Shown here: in pieces, positions 1 to 8,566 of the stretch | How the letters are laid out: each line of letters starts with the position of its first letter | Position numbering within the stretch: position 1 is the first letter of the stretch | NCBI RefSeq assembly: GCF_040639655.1 | Contig: NZ_JBFAAI010000002.1 | Span: 538,168 to 602,167, forward strand | Source: Actinoplanes sp040639655 | GTDB taxonomy: Bacteria; Actinomycetota; Actinomycetes; Mycobacteriales; Micromonosporaceae | Length of the DNA: 64,000 nt | Reading direction: 5' to 3' | Notes under the pieces: model-generated | The model's database searches: none | The model's input: only the letters and a program-made list of their open reading frames with translations | Told to the model about the DNA's origin: nothing | Translations under genes and position numbers: made by a program

Positions 1-1756
1 GGGCCCGGAACGCGGCCTGCTCCAGTTCCTGGGCGACACCGCCCTCCTCCAGGGAGCGGCGCCGGTCCCGGCGGCGGCGGGCCGCATGCCCCACGCCCCA
101 CGGGCCGAGCATGACCACCGACAGCACGAGCGTGCAGGCGATCATCATGAGGCCCGCGAACAGCACGTTCACCACGACGTCGGACTCCTCGTCGGGAGCC
201 ACGAACGCGAAGGTGAGGGCGAGCCAGAACGCCGCCGGCACGGCGGCACCCGGCACAGCGAGTGCGGTGAGCCGGGGCCGGGCACCCCACGACGCGACCG
301 CGTGCACCGCCGCGAGATCCACGACACCACCGAACAGGAACACGTAGAACAGGCCGGACGGCACCTGTCCGGTGAGGGTCAGCAGCGGTCCCAGCCCTCC
401 GGTCAGTGCCACGGCGGCGAGCACCCACCAGGCCGCCCGCCGGCGCCACAGCATCGGCGCGGCGTGCACCAGGGTGGCCAGCAGCACGAGCACGGTCTCG
501 GACCTGGTCATGCCCTCCTCGACGGCGATCACGACCCCGAGGACCGGCGCCAGCAGCGCCAGCGCCACGGCCGCGGCGTCGAGGGCCGTCCGGTCGCCCG
601 GCGCCGGGTACGCCGCTCCCGCACCCACCACCTCGGGGAACACCGCCCGCACCCGCCAGCCGCCACCGGCCACCGGCCCGGCCTCGCAGGTGCCGCCGAT
701 CGACTGGGCCCGCTCGCACATCCCGGCGATGCCCCGGCCACCGCCGAGCCCCGCGGTCGTCCCGGTGCCGCCGCGATCCTCGACGAGCAGCTCCGCGTCG
801 GTGTACCGGACCAGTACCTCGCTGCCCGGCGCGTACCGCAGGGTGTTGGTGAGCGCCTCCCGGACGATGCCGTACACCGCCTCGGCGCGATCCGGGGACG
901 GGTCGCCGCCGGGCAGTTCGAGGGTGATCCGCTGGCCGAGTTCGCGGAACCCACCGGCCAGGTCGGCGAGTGACGGCGTGTCGTCCTGCAGCCCCGCGAA
1001 CGGCATGATCGCGACCAGCTGGCGCAGCGCCGCCAGGGTCTCCCGCCCCGTGCGGGCCGCGAAGTCCAGCGCCTCGGCACGCAGCTCGGGCCGCTGCTCA
1101 CCGAGCATCTCGGCGGCCGACGAGTTCACCACGATCGAGGTCAGGTGGTGTGCCGTGACGTCGTGCAACTCCCGGGCGAGACGGCGCCGCTCGGTGTCGG
1201 CGGCCTCCAGCCCGGCCTTGCGGGCCGTGTCGAGCCGGCGTGCCGCCTCGGCCCGTTCGCTGTTCCACCGGGCCCGCCGCCGCCCGAGCGCGACGACGAG
1301 ACCGTTCCCGGCCAGCGACAGCACAAGGTAGGCGGCCACCTCGGCCCCGCTCGTCCGCTCCGCCGACGCGACCGCCTCGGCTGCCGTCACCGCACCGTCG
1401 AGGACCGCCGCGGCGGCGAAGGTCCACAGCGTCACGCGCAGCGTGGTGTGCACGGCCACACTGAACAGGGCGATGACCTCGGCGATCCCGATGATCAGCA
1501 GAGCGTCGTAGGGATCTCCGTACTGCGGTTCAGCCGGCGCGATCAGCAGGGCGAGGCAGTAGCCCGCGAACACGGCCGCGAGCACCGGGACCGGCCGCTC
1601 CCGCCGCAGGCCCAGCGCCGCCCCGATGCACAGGCAGAGAACGGTCACACCGATCGCGCGGCCGATCGCCACGGGTTCGCCGTCGAGCAGCAACCACCCC
1701 GGCCAGTAAAACAGCTGACCGGCGACGAGCAGCCCGGGAAGCGTCCACCTGGCCAT
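1..1756 (-). CDS. Sensor histidine kinase with a second membrane module; runs off the left edge
   Basis: The reading frame starts at the ATG ending at 1756 and stays open to base 1, giving 585 visible residues with no stop. Residues 1-160 hold several hydrophobic segments. A HisKA_3 dimerisation motif follows (RRLARELHDVTAHH), with the phospho-accepting His at residue 198. A HATPase_c domain lies at about 290-375 (REALTN box, VEDRGG and GGGRGIAGM glycine boxes). This is the order of a NarL-type two-component kinase. Unusually the frame does not stop after the ATPase. It continues into a second membrane region at about 385-535 and then a basic, Glu-rich linker that looks like the start of another kinase core. 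I checked the frame at His198, Phe373 and Trp443 and all agree. The response regulator would lie beyond the left edge. No strong ribosome-binding site precedes the ATG. Confidence 0.8.
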   Translation of the reverse strand, partial: MARWTLPGLLVAGQLFYWPGWLLLDGEPVAIGRAIGVTVLCLCIGAALGLRRERPVPVLAAVFAGYCLALLIAPAEPQYGDPYDALLIIGIAEVIALFSVAVHTTLRVTLWTFAAAAVLDGAVTAAEAVASAERTSGAEVAAYLVLSLAGNGLVVALGRRRARWNSERAEAARRLDTARKAGLEAADTERRRLARELHDVTAHHLTSIVVNSSAAEMLGEQRPELRAEALDFAARTGRETLAALRQLVAIMPFAGLQDDTPSLADLAGGFRELGQRITLELPGGDPSPDRAEAVYGIVREALTNTLRYAPGSEVLVRYTDAELLVEDRGGTGTTAGLGGGRGIAGMCERAQSIGGTCEAGPVAGGGWRVRAVFPEVVGAGAAYPAPGDRTALDAAAVALALLAPVLGVVIAVEEGMTRSETVLVLLATLVHAAPMLWRRRAAWWVLAAVALTGGLGPLLTLTGQVPSGLFYVFLFGGVVDLAAVHAVASWGARPRLTALAVPGAAVPAAFWLALTFAFVAPDEESDVVVNVLFAGLMMIACTLVLSVVMLGPWGVGHAARRRRDRRRSLEEGGVAQELEQAAFRA

Positions 1757-1883
1757 GGTCCAGAACTCTATCGAGCCCCGCCACCCATCGACCGGCGGTA
1801 CGGGTTCCGCGCCGGGTCACATCCCCGGCACGAAGGCCGTCGCGTGGTGCGGCCCGACCCGGCAGGCCGCACCCTCATGGTGG

Positions 1884-3506
1884 TCAGACGTCGTCGAGGG
1901 GACCGGTGGGAAGCTGGCGGCGGATCACCTTGCCGGTCGGGTTACGCGGCAGCTCGTCGATGAAGACCACGTCGCGGGGCACCTTGTAGCGGGCCAGATT
2001 GGCGCGGACGTAGTCGCGGATCTCCTGCGGATCGCGGGCGGCCCCCTCGACAGGCACGATGAAAGCGCGCAGCCGGCTGCCGAAGTCCGGGTCGTCGACA
2101 CCGATGACAGCGGCGTCCATCACGTCCTCCCGGGCGGCGAGCAGGTTCTCGACCTCGAGCGGGTAGACGTTCTCCGCACCCGAGATGATCATGTCGTCCT
2201 CGCGGCCGTCGATGTAGAGCAGCCCGTCGGCGTCGAAATGGCCCTGGTCGCCGGTGGCCATGTGGCCGTCGATGACCTGCTTCTGCTGGCCGTCGGTGTA
2301 TCCCTCGAACGGGATGCCGGTCCGTACGAAGACCCGGCCCTTCGCCCCGACCTCGGTGACCGGCCGGTCGTCGGCGTCGTAGAGCGCGACGTGCACGGTG
2401 ACCGGCGGCCTTCCGACCGTGCCCGGGGACTTGCGCAGTTCATGAGGCTGCGCCACGGAAGCCACGGCGACCTCGGTGGACCCGTACACGTTGTAGAGCA
2501 CGTCACCGAAGACGTCCTGGAAGCGGACACACAGGTCGGGCGGCAGGGCCGAGCCGGCCAGGAAGACGGTCTTGAGCGACGAGGTGTCGTACTTCGCGAT
2601 GACGTCCGGGCCCAGGGCCAGGATCCGGTTGAGCATCGTCGGGACGGCGACCAGCATGTGCGCGCGGTGCTCCGCGATCGCGGCCAGGACCGCCTCGGCG
2701 TCGATGCGGCGCAACAGCACGGCATGGTTGGCCAGGGACAGTCCCACGGTCCACGCGCCGAAGCCGGTGGCGTGGAACAACGGGGACGCGATGACCGCGG
2801 TGCCCTGCCGGGGGAAGTCGATCCGGTCCGCGATCATCGCGCTGGCCAGCGGCGACACCTTGGTCCGGGGCGCGCCCTTGGGCAATCCGGTGGTCCCGCT
2901 GGTCAGGATGATGAAGCCGCCGGGCTTCTCCGGCAGCGGCAGCGGCACGGTGGTCGGCTCGGCGGCGGTCAGCTCCTCCACGGTGAGCACCCCGTCGGCG
3001 CGCTCGTAATCGTCGTCGGCCCAGCTCAGATAGCGCGGAACGTCGTCCGGGAGCCCGTCGACGGCGTCGGCGAACTCGCTGTCGTACATCAGAAATCTGA
3101 CGTTCTCCCGTCTGATCACCTCGAGGAGCTGGGAGGCGGCGAGACCGGTGTTGAGCATGGCCAGCCGCAGTCCGGCGCGGGCGGTGCCGGTGATGGCGAG
3201 GGCCAGGCCGCGGTGGTCACGGGCGAGGACCCCGATCACCGCCTTCGGCGGCAGCGACACCTTGCGCAGGGCATGGGCAAGCGCGTTGGAGCGTTCGAAG
3301 AATTCGCGGTACGTCCACGTGCCCCGCTCGTCGGTGAGGGCCGGCAGGTCGGGGTGCTCGAGGGCGGCCTTCTCGGTGAGGGCCGCCTGCGGGCCGATCT
3401 TGGCGTTGTTGCCGGCGGCCTTGATCAGGCGGTCCGGGCGCAGCAGGTTGACGATGCCTATCTGATGCATCCGCACCACGGCGTGGAGTTGTTCGAGAGC
3501 GCTCAC
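1884..3506 (-). CDS. Acyl-CoA synthetase (AMP-forming, FadD-like)
   Basis: A 540-residue ANL-superfamily ligase that would activate a carboxylic acid to acyl-AMP and then acyl-CoA. The phosphate-binding motif ILTSGTTGLPKG is at residues 200-211, the adenine-binding motif YGSTEVA near 345, the hinge motif DGREDDMIISGAENVYP near 430, and the C-terminal catalytic lysine is in PTGKVIRR near 528. Length and motif order are normal for the family. The start is a GTG whose bases overlap the TGA stop of the upstream fusion gene (GTGA), so the two are probably translationally coupled. Together with the crotonase and thiolase modules and the acyl-CoA dehydrogenase at 7349 it points to a beta-oxidation-like route. 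The substrate cannot be told from sequence. Confidence 0.92.
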   Translation of the reverse strand: MSALEQLHAVVRMHQIGIVNLLRPDRLIKAAGNNAKIGPQAALTEKAALEHPDLPALTDERGTWTYREFFERSNALAHALRKVSLPPKAVIGVLARDHRGLALAITGTARAGLRLAMLNTGLAASQLLEVIRRENVRFLMYDSEFADAVDGLPDDVPRYLSWADDDYERADGVLTVEELTAAEPTTVPLPLPEKPGGFIILTSGTTGLPKGAPRTKVSPLASAMIADRIDFPRQGTAVIASPLFHATGFGAWTVGLSLANHAVLLRRIDAEAVLAAIAEHRAHMLVAVPTMLNRILALGPDVIAKYDTSSLKTVFLAGSALPPDLCVRFQDVFGDVLYNVYGSTEVAVASVAQPHELRKSPGTVGRPPVTVHVALYDADDRPVTEVGAKGRVFVRTGIPFEGYTDGQQKQVIDGHMATGDQGHFDADGLLYIDGREDDMIISGAENVYPLEVENLLAAREDVMDAAVIGVDDPDFGSRLRAFIVPVEGAARDPQEIRDYVRANLARYKVPRDVVFIDELPRNPTGKVIRRQLPTGPLDDV

Positions 3507-6500
3507 GATCGACCCTTCCAGGAGGGAGCTCGGTTCTCGGCGTAGGCGCGGATGCCCTCCTGGGCGTCCGCCGAGCCGATCACCTCGCCGGCGATGTCGG
3601 AGAGACGGTCGAAGGCAACCGCGGCGCCCCAGTCGCGGTGTTCGTCGACGATGCGTTTCGAGAGCAGTACGGCCAGGGGCGCGTTCGCGGCGATGTCACG
3701 GGCGAGTTCCAGCGCGGTGTCGAACGCCTTGCCCGGTGACGTGACGCGGTTGATCAGGCCCAGCTGGTGCAGCCGGCCCGCAGGCATCGGCTCACCGGTC
3801 AGGGCCAGTTCCAGGGCGGTGCTGCGGGGCAGGCTCTGTGCGAGCCGGAGTACCCCGCCGGCCGCGGCGACCAGGCCGCGTTTCACCTCGGGGATGCCGA
3901 GGACGGCGTCCTCCGCGGCGACGATCAGATCGGCGGCGAGCGCGAGTTCGCAGCCGCCGGCCAGGGCCGCCCCCTCGACGGCGGCGATCAGCGGTTTGGC
4001 GGGCGGCCGGGCGGTGATGCCGAGCAGTCCGCGGCCCTCGGTGATCGGGTACTCGCCGCGGGCGGCGGCCTTGAGGTCCATGCCGGCACAGAACACGGGG
4101 CCCGAGCCGGTGAGGACGGCCACCCGGGCGAGCGGGTCGGCCTCGAAGGCGTCGATCGCCTTCTCCAGGGCGCGGGCGGTGGCCAGGTCGATGGCGTTGC
4201 GGACCTCGGGCCGGTTGAGCCGGAGGACCGTCACCGGGCCGTGCCACTCGACGAGCAGGGGCGGGGCCGGAGGCGGCGGCAGTCGGGCCGCCGTCCCGCC
4301 GCGTTCCGGCGCCTCGGCGGGGGCACCGCGTTCCGGGTCGCCGGCCGCGACGAGGGTGGAACCGTCGAGGTCGATCCAGCGGCCCACCAGGTCCGGCACG
4401 TCCGGGGCATCGGGGATGCGCAGGACGACGCGATCCCCGTCCGGGGTGATCGCGGTGACGATCGTCGCCTCCGGCACTCCGTCGCGGCCGTAGGGAACGG
4501 TGCAGGCCTCCAGCACCGCGGGGCCGGTCCAGGCGCCGATCGCCCGGCGCGCGGGAGGCCGCGGCAGGCGGGGGTCGATGTCGATGTCGCGGTACTCCCG
4601 GCGCGGCGGGCGAGCCGACAGCACCGTCGCGGCGTGCTTGGTGAGATACCAGCCGAGAGCGGTCGCCAGCCCGTAGCTGTCCGGCTTCGATCGCAACAGT
4701 GGAACCAGGGTGGCGATCGCGTGACTGGAGTAGTTGTTGCCCGGCCCGCCCGCGAAGGTCAACCCGCCCGTGACGGTCAGAGGCCGTCCCGGATCATCGA
4801 TCGGCAGACCCAGCTCGAGGGCGGCGATCTGCACCGCCGACGGGAAGCACGCGTACAGGTCGATGTGCTCGACGTCGTCGATCTCGATGCCGCTGTGCGA
4901 GAGGACCGCGTCACCGATCGCCTTGATCGCGGGTGAGGCGGCCAGGTCGGCGCGCTCGGTGACGTACCACTCGTCGGTGGCATGCGCCCCGGCGTGCACG
5001 AACACCCAGCGGTCCTGATCGATGCCCGCTTCGGTGGCCGCCGCCGCGCTGCACACGATGATTCCGGCGCCCTGGTTGACCTGCAGATTCGCGGTGAGCA
5101 GCTTGGGATAGGGCGCGGAGACCATACGGTTGGCGGTGGTCGGCGCGGCCAGTTCCTCCGCCGTGTGCGGGGCCGGCTGCCAGGCGTGCGGGTTGCCGGC
5201 GGCGACCCGCGAGAAGCCGGCCCAGAGACGGCTGATCCGCTCGCGGTGGGAGACGGGATCGAGGCCGAGCCGGCGCCGGACGGCCGACTCGATCAGGGCG
5301 TAGAGGTAGATCGGGGCGACCAGGCCGGCGGCGGTCTCCGGGTCGTTGTTGGCCGGGGCGTCGCTCCCGACGGTCCGGCCGGGCTCGGTGCCGTCCGGCT
5401 GCACCGGCCAGTCCAGGGTCCGCCCGGCCCGTTCGGCGGCGGCCGCGGTGGAAGCCGCTTCGGCGCCGCCGAGGAGCGCGACCGAGGCGTGACCGGAAGC
5501 GATCGTGGCGGCCACGTCGTTGAGCAGCCGCAGCGAGCCGTCGCCGCCGAAGATGGTGGTCTGCACCGTCGAGACCGGGCCGGCTCCCAGCGTGGCGGCG
5601 ATCAGCGCGGCGCCGTCCGGGTACTGCCACGAGACGCTCGCGACGTACCCCACCAGGTCGGCCCTGGTGAGCAGAGCTTCGGCGCCGCTGTCCCCGGCGG
5701 CCAGCCGCAGTGCCCGCACGGCGAGCGAGACCGGGTCACCGCCCACCGGCTCGGTGGACCGGTCGGACACCTGCCCCACCCCGACGATCACCGGTGTCCA
5801 CGGGTCGATCTCCGCCCCGGTGCGATGGTGCCGGATCGGCGCGGGCCGGGGACCGGGCGGCGAAGCGGACGGGCGCGGACCGTTCCCCACAGCGGTGCGG
5901 GCCGCGGACGAGGACCCAGCGGCGGGCGGCGGCGACCCGGCGCGGCCGGAGGACCCGGCGGCCCGGGACGCGGGCGTGGATTCCGCGGTGGTGTGCCCGG
6001 AGGACGTGCCGGCCGCGATGCGGGCCAGCTCGTCCAGGCTCTTGCGCATGGCGTCGGCGAGGTTCCGGGCGACCATCGGGCCCACCGGGCCGTCGGCCGG
6101 GCCACCCTCGACACCGCCGTCGAAGCGGACGGTCGAGCCGCCGCCCGGAGACCCGGCACCGGCCGGTGTCACCGACAGGTAGAACCCGACCGAGATACCC
6201 ATGGGTGCGGTGCCCTCGAACCAGACGGCCCGCTCCGGCACCACGCCGACGACCGTCCAGCGAACCTCGCTCGGCACTCCCATCAACCTGATCCGTTGCC
6301 GGAACCGCACGCCCGCGGCGAACTCCCCCGGTGCTCCGTCGATCCAGCCGGCGTGCTGGAGAACCCAGTCCGGCATCCGCTCCGGGTCGCTGAACACCGC
6401 GAACACCCGCTCCGCCCCAGCCTCGGCCCCGACCGAGACGCTGCACGGGTGGGCGAAACGGCGCGGTGGTTCGAGGGCTTCGGGGGGCGCGGCCGGCTCG

Positions 6501-6586
6501 GGCGGGCGGCGGCTCAGCGCCGTCGAGGCGGCCGCACGCGCGACGGCGAGCCCGGCCCGGAGACGGGTGAGTTTCCCAGCGGCCAT
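3503..6586 (-). CDS. SRPBCC - thiolase-like - enoyl-CoA hydratase triple fusion
   Basis: A 1027-residue protein joining three families. Residues about 40-190 are an SRPBCC/polyketide-cyclase-like lipid-binding fold. A Pro/Ala/Ser-rich linker runs to about 265. Residues about 265-740 match the acetyl-CoA acetyltransferase-like thiolase group with a C-terminal OB-like part. Residues about 775-1027 are a crotonase with the oxyanion loops FCAGMDLKAAARG and EGAALAGGCELALAAD. In the thiolase part the position that is normally the nucleophilic Cys reads GGDGS, while later GGPGNNY and HIDLYACFP motifs are kept, so classical thiolysis is doubtful. The ATG at 6586 was chosen over an upstream in-frame ATG at 6673 because AGGGGAG sits just before it. 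The gene is divergent from a TetR gene and overlaps the FadD gene by 4 bp. Inferred role: beta-oxidation of a bulky acyl-CoA. Confidence 0.85.
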   Translation of the reverse strand: MAAGKLTRLRAGLAVARAAASTALSRRPPEPAAPPEALEPPRRFAHPCSVSVGAEAGAERVFAVFSDPERMPDWVLQHAGWIDGAPGEFAAGVRFRQRIRLMGVPSEVRWTVVGVVPERAVWFEGTAPMGISVGFYLSVTPAGAGSPGGGSTVRFDGGVEGGPADGPVGPMVARNLADAMRKSLDELARIAAGTSSGHTTAESTPASRAAGSSGRAGSPPPAAGSSSAARTAVGNGPRPSASPPGPRPAPIRHHRTGAEIDPWTPVIVGVGQVSDRSTEPVGGDPVSLAVRALRLAAGDSGAEALLTRADLVGYVASVSWQYPDGAALIAATLGAGPVSTVQTTIFGGDGSLRLLNDVAATIASGHASVALLGGAEAASTAAAAERAGRTLDWPVQPDGTEPGRTVGSDAPANNDPETAAGLVAPIYLYALIESAVRRRLGLDPVSHRERISRLWAGFSRVAAGNPHAWQPAPHTAEELAAPTTANRMVSAPYPKLLTANLQVNQGAGIIVCSAAAATEAGIDQDRWVFVHAGAHATDEWYVTERADLAASPAIKAIGDAVLSHSGIEIDDVEHIDLYACFPSAVQIAALELGLPIDDPGRPLTVTGGLTFAGGPGNNYSSHAIATLVPLLRSKPDSYGLATALGWYLTKHAATVLSARPPRREYRDIDIDPRLPRPPARRAIGAWTGPAVLEACTVPYGRDGVPEATIVTAITPDGDRVVLRIPDAPDVPDLVGRWIDLDGSTLVAAGDPERGAPAEAPERGGTAARLPPPPAPPLLVEWHGPVTVLRLNRPEVRNAIDLATARALEKAIDAFEADPLARVAVLTGSGPVFCAGMDLKAAARGEYPITEGRGLLGITARPPAKPLIAAVEGAALAGGCELALAADLIVAAEDAVLGIPEVKRGLVAAAGGVLRLAQSLPRSTALELALTGEPMPAGRLHQLGLINRVTSPGKAFDTALELARDIAANAPLAVLLSKRIVDEHRDWGAAVAFDRLSDIAGEVIGSADAQEGIRAYAENRAPSWKGRS

Positions 6587-6682
6587 CGACGCTCCCCTAA
6601 CAGTCTGACGTGACGGTAAAGGGGTGACGTGGGTCACGGCAATAGCCCGCCGATCACTGAGTACCAGCCGCATGGACGCAAC

Positions 6683-6704
6683 TAACCGTCAAGCCGTACG
6701 GTAA
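6683..6704. promoter_or_regulatory. Candidate TetR operator between divergent fusion gene and TetR gene
   Basis: ACCGT at 6685-6689 and ACGGT at 6698-6702 form an inverted repeat with an 8-bp spacer, next to the GTG start of the TetR gene. A related half-site TGACGGTAA occurs at about 6610, near the fusion-gene start. The placement suits autoregulation plus control of the divergent fadD operon. The site is short and imperfect. Confidence 0.4.
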
Positions 6705-6709
6705 ATGGC

Positions 6710-7348
6710 GTGAAACGAACACAGGCGCAACGCAGCGAGGCCACCCGGGGCAGGATCCTGGAGGCCACCGTGCAGTGCCTGGTCGAGCGCGGCTACGCGG
6801 AGACCACCACCGCCGAGGTCCTGGCCCGTGCCGACGTGCCCCGCGGCACCCTGCTGCACCACTTCCCGACCAAGGCGGATCTGCTCGTCGGTGCGGTGCA
6901 CTACGTCGCGGGCCGCCGGATCGAGGCTCTGATCGCCGAGCTCGCCGCGATCCCGGCGGAGACGGATCGTCTCGACGCGCTGATCGACATCATCTGGCGG
7001 CATTTCTCCTCACCGCTGTTCTGGGCCGCACTCGAGCTGTGGAACGCGGCCCGCACCGACGCCGAGGTACGCACGGCGCTGCTGCCGGTGGAGAAGGAGA
7101 TCTTCGCCGTCCTGCACGACCGGGCACGCACGCTGCTGAGCGAGAGCTCGCCCGGCGATCCCCGCGTGCCGACCGTGGTGGAGTTCAGCTACGAGGTCCT
7201 CGCCGGACTCGCCATGACCGGCATAGTCAGTGGTGACCTGGGCCGCCGCGAGCTGCTCATCCGCCGCTGGAAGCGGGCAGCAGCGATCCTGCTCGGTCAC
7301 CGCGACCCGTCCACTCTCGTCGAACGTGCCCGCTCAAAGGAGAGTTAG
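6710..7348 (+). CDS. TetR/AcrR-family regulator
   Basis: A 212-residue repressor. An N-terminal TetR helix-turn-helix is clear (ILEATVQCLVERGYAETTTAEVLARADVPRGTLLHHFPTK, residues 15-55), followed by an all-helical ligand domain. The start is GTG with little ribosome-binding site, so the mRNA may be leaderless. It lies between the divergent fusion/fadD genes and the co-directional acyl-CoA dehydrogenase, whose TTG start follows this gene's TAG stop without any gap. It probably senses an acyl-CoA and controls both transcription units (inference from position). Confidence 0.9.
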   Translation: MKRTQAQRSEATRGRILEATVQCLVERGYAETTTAEVLARADVPRGTLLHHFPTKADLLVGAVHYVAGRRIEALIAELAAIPAETDRLDALIDIIWRHFSSPLFWAALELWNAARTDAEVRTALLPVEKEIFAVLHDRARTLLSESSPGDPRVPTVVEFSYEVLAGLAMTGIVSGDLGRRELLIRRWKRAAAILLGHRDPSTLVERARSKES

Positions 7349-8485
7349 TTGTACGAGACCCCGGAACGCCTCGCCCTCGCGGGCTCGATGAAGCAGTTCG
7401 TCGGCCGTGAGATCCGCCCCCACCTGGCCGACTGGGAACGGGCCGGTGAGATCCCCCGTGAGGTGCACGCCAAGCTGGCCAAGGCCGGCCTCTACGGCAT
7501 CGGGTTCGCCGAGGAGCACGGCGGCGACGGCGGTGACACCGTCGACACGGTCGTGGCCACCGAGGCGTTCCTCGAGGCCGGCGGGTCGTCCGGGGCGCAC
7601 GCCGCGCTCTTCACCCACGGCATCGCGCTGCCGCACATCGTCGCCTCCGGTGACGAGAGCCTGATCAACCGGTTCGTCCGGCCGACCCTGGCCGGGGAGA
7701 AGATCGGCGCTCTGGGCATCACCGAGCCGGAGGCCGGCTCGGACGTGGGATCGCTGCGCACCACGGCGGTCCGTGACGGCGACGTGTACGTGGTGAACGG
7801 CGCGAAGATGTTCATCACCTCCGGCATCCGGGCCGATTTCGTCACCACCGCGGTACGCACCGGCGGCCCCGGCGCGTCCGGGATCAGCATGCTGGTGATC
7901 GAGAAGGGCACGCCCGGCTTCACCGTCTCCGGCAAGCTCGACAAGATGGGATGGCTCTGCTCGGACACCGCGGAGCTGTCGTTCGCCGATTGCCGGGTGC
8001 CGGCCGCCAACCTGGTCGGCCCGGAGAACTTCGGGTTCGCGCTGATCGGGCAGGCGTTCGTCGCGGAGCGGGTCATCGCGGCGGTGCACGCCTACTCGGT
8101 GGCCCAGCGCTCCCTCGATCTCACCCTGGAGTACGCGCGCGGCCGCGAGACCTTCGGCCGCCCGCTGATCAGCCGCCAGGTGGTCCGGCACAAGCTGGTC
8201 CTGATGAAGCAGCGGATCGACCTGGCCCGCCAGTACACCCGGTGGGTGAGCGAACGGCACGCCGCCGGTGAGCCGATGATCGGCGAGGTGTGCCTGGCCA
8301 AGAACGCGGCGGTCGAGGCCTGCAAGTACGTGGTCGACGAGGCCGTGCAGTTGCACGGCGGAACGGGATACATGCGCGAGTCCGAGGTCGAGCGCAACTA
8401 CCGGGACACCCGGATTCTCGGGATCGGAGGCGGCGCCACCGAGATCATGACGGATCTGGCCGCAAAGATGTTCGGCTACCAGTAA
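7349..8485 (+). CDS. Acyl-CoA dehydrogenase
   Basis: A 378-residue FAD-dependent acyl-CoA dehydrogenase. Visible signatures are GITEPEAGSDVGS near residue 130 (flavin and substrate contact), VVNGAKMFITSG near 150, QLHGGTGYMRE in the C-terminal helical domain, and GATEIM near 364, where the catalytic-base Glu of many family members lies. The TTG start directly follows the TetR stop codon and is preceded by AAAGGAGAG at 7336-7344, which decides the start. It would introduce the alpha,beta double bond that the crotonase module of the divergent fusion could hydrate. Length is typical. Confidence 0.92.
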   Translation: MYETPERLALAGSMKQFVGREIRPHLADWERAGEIPREVHAKLAKAGLYGIGFAEEHGGDGGDTVDTVVATEAFLEAGGSSGAHAALFTHGIALPHIVASGDESLINRFVRPTLAGEKIGALGITEPEAGSDVGSLRTTAVRDGDVYVVNGAKMFITSGIRADFVTTAVRTGGPGASGISMLVIEKGTPGFTVSGKLDKMGWLCSDTAELSFADCRVPAANLVGPENFGFALIGQAFVAERVIAAVHAYSVAQRSLDLTLEYARGRETFGRPLISRQVVRHKLVLMKQRIDLARQYTRWVSERHAAGEPMIGEVCLAKNAAVEACKYVVDEAVQLHGGTGYMRESEVERNYRDTRILGIGGGATEIMTDLAAKMFGYQ

Positions 8486-8490
8486 CAAAA

Positions 8491-8547
8491 CCAGCTGTAC
8501 AGCACCGCTGCCTCAGCAGCGTTGAAGCAGCGGTGGCGTACAGCTGG
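8491..8547. repeat. Large imperfect inverted repeat (21-bp arms, 15-nt loop)
   Basis: The left arm 8491-8511 and right arm 8527-8547 pair at 19 of 21 positions. The element sits 6 bp after the acyl-CoA dehydrogenase stop and 20 bp before the methyltransferase start. It could be a terminator without a U tract, a leader hairpin for the methyltransferase mRNA, or a mobile palindromic element. It shares the core ACCGCTGCCT with elements at 59.4 and 62.3 kb. Confidence 0.8.
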
Positions 8548-8566
8548 GGGTGATAGATCTTCATGC

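Noticed and set aside
1755..3545. A 596-codon plus-strand frame opposite fadD
   Set aside because: Composition is Gly/Arg/Val-rich without a known fold, and the minus strand has clear acyl-CoA synthetase motifs.
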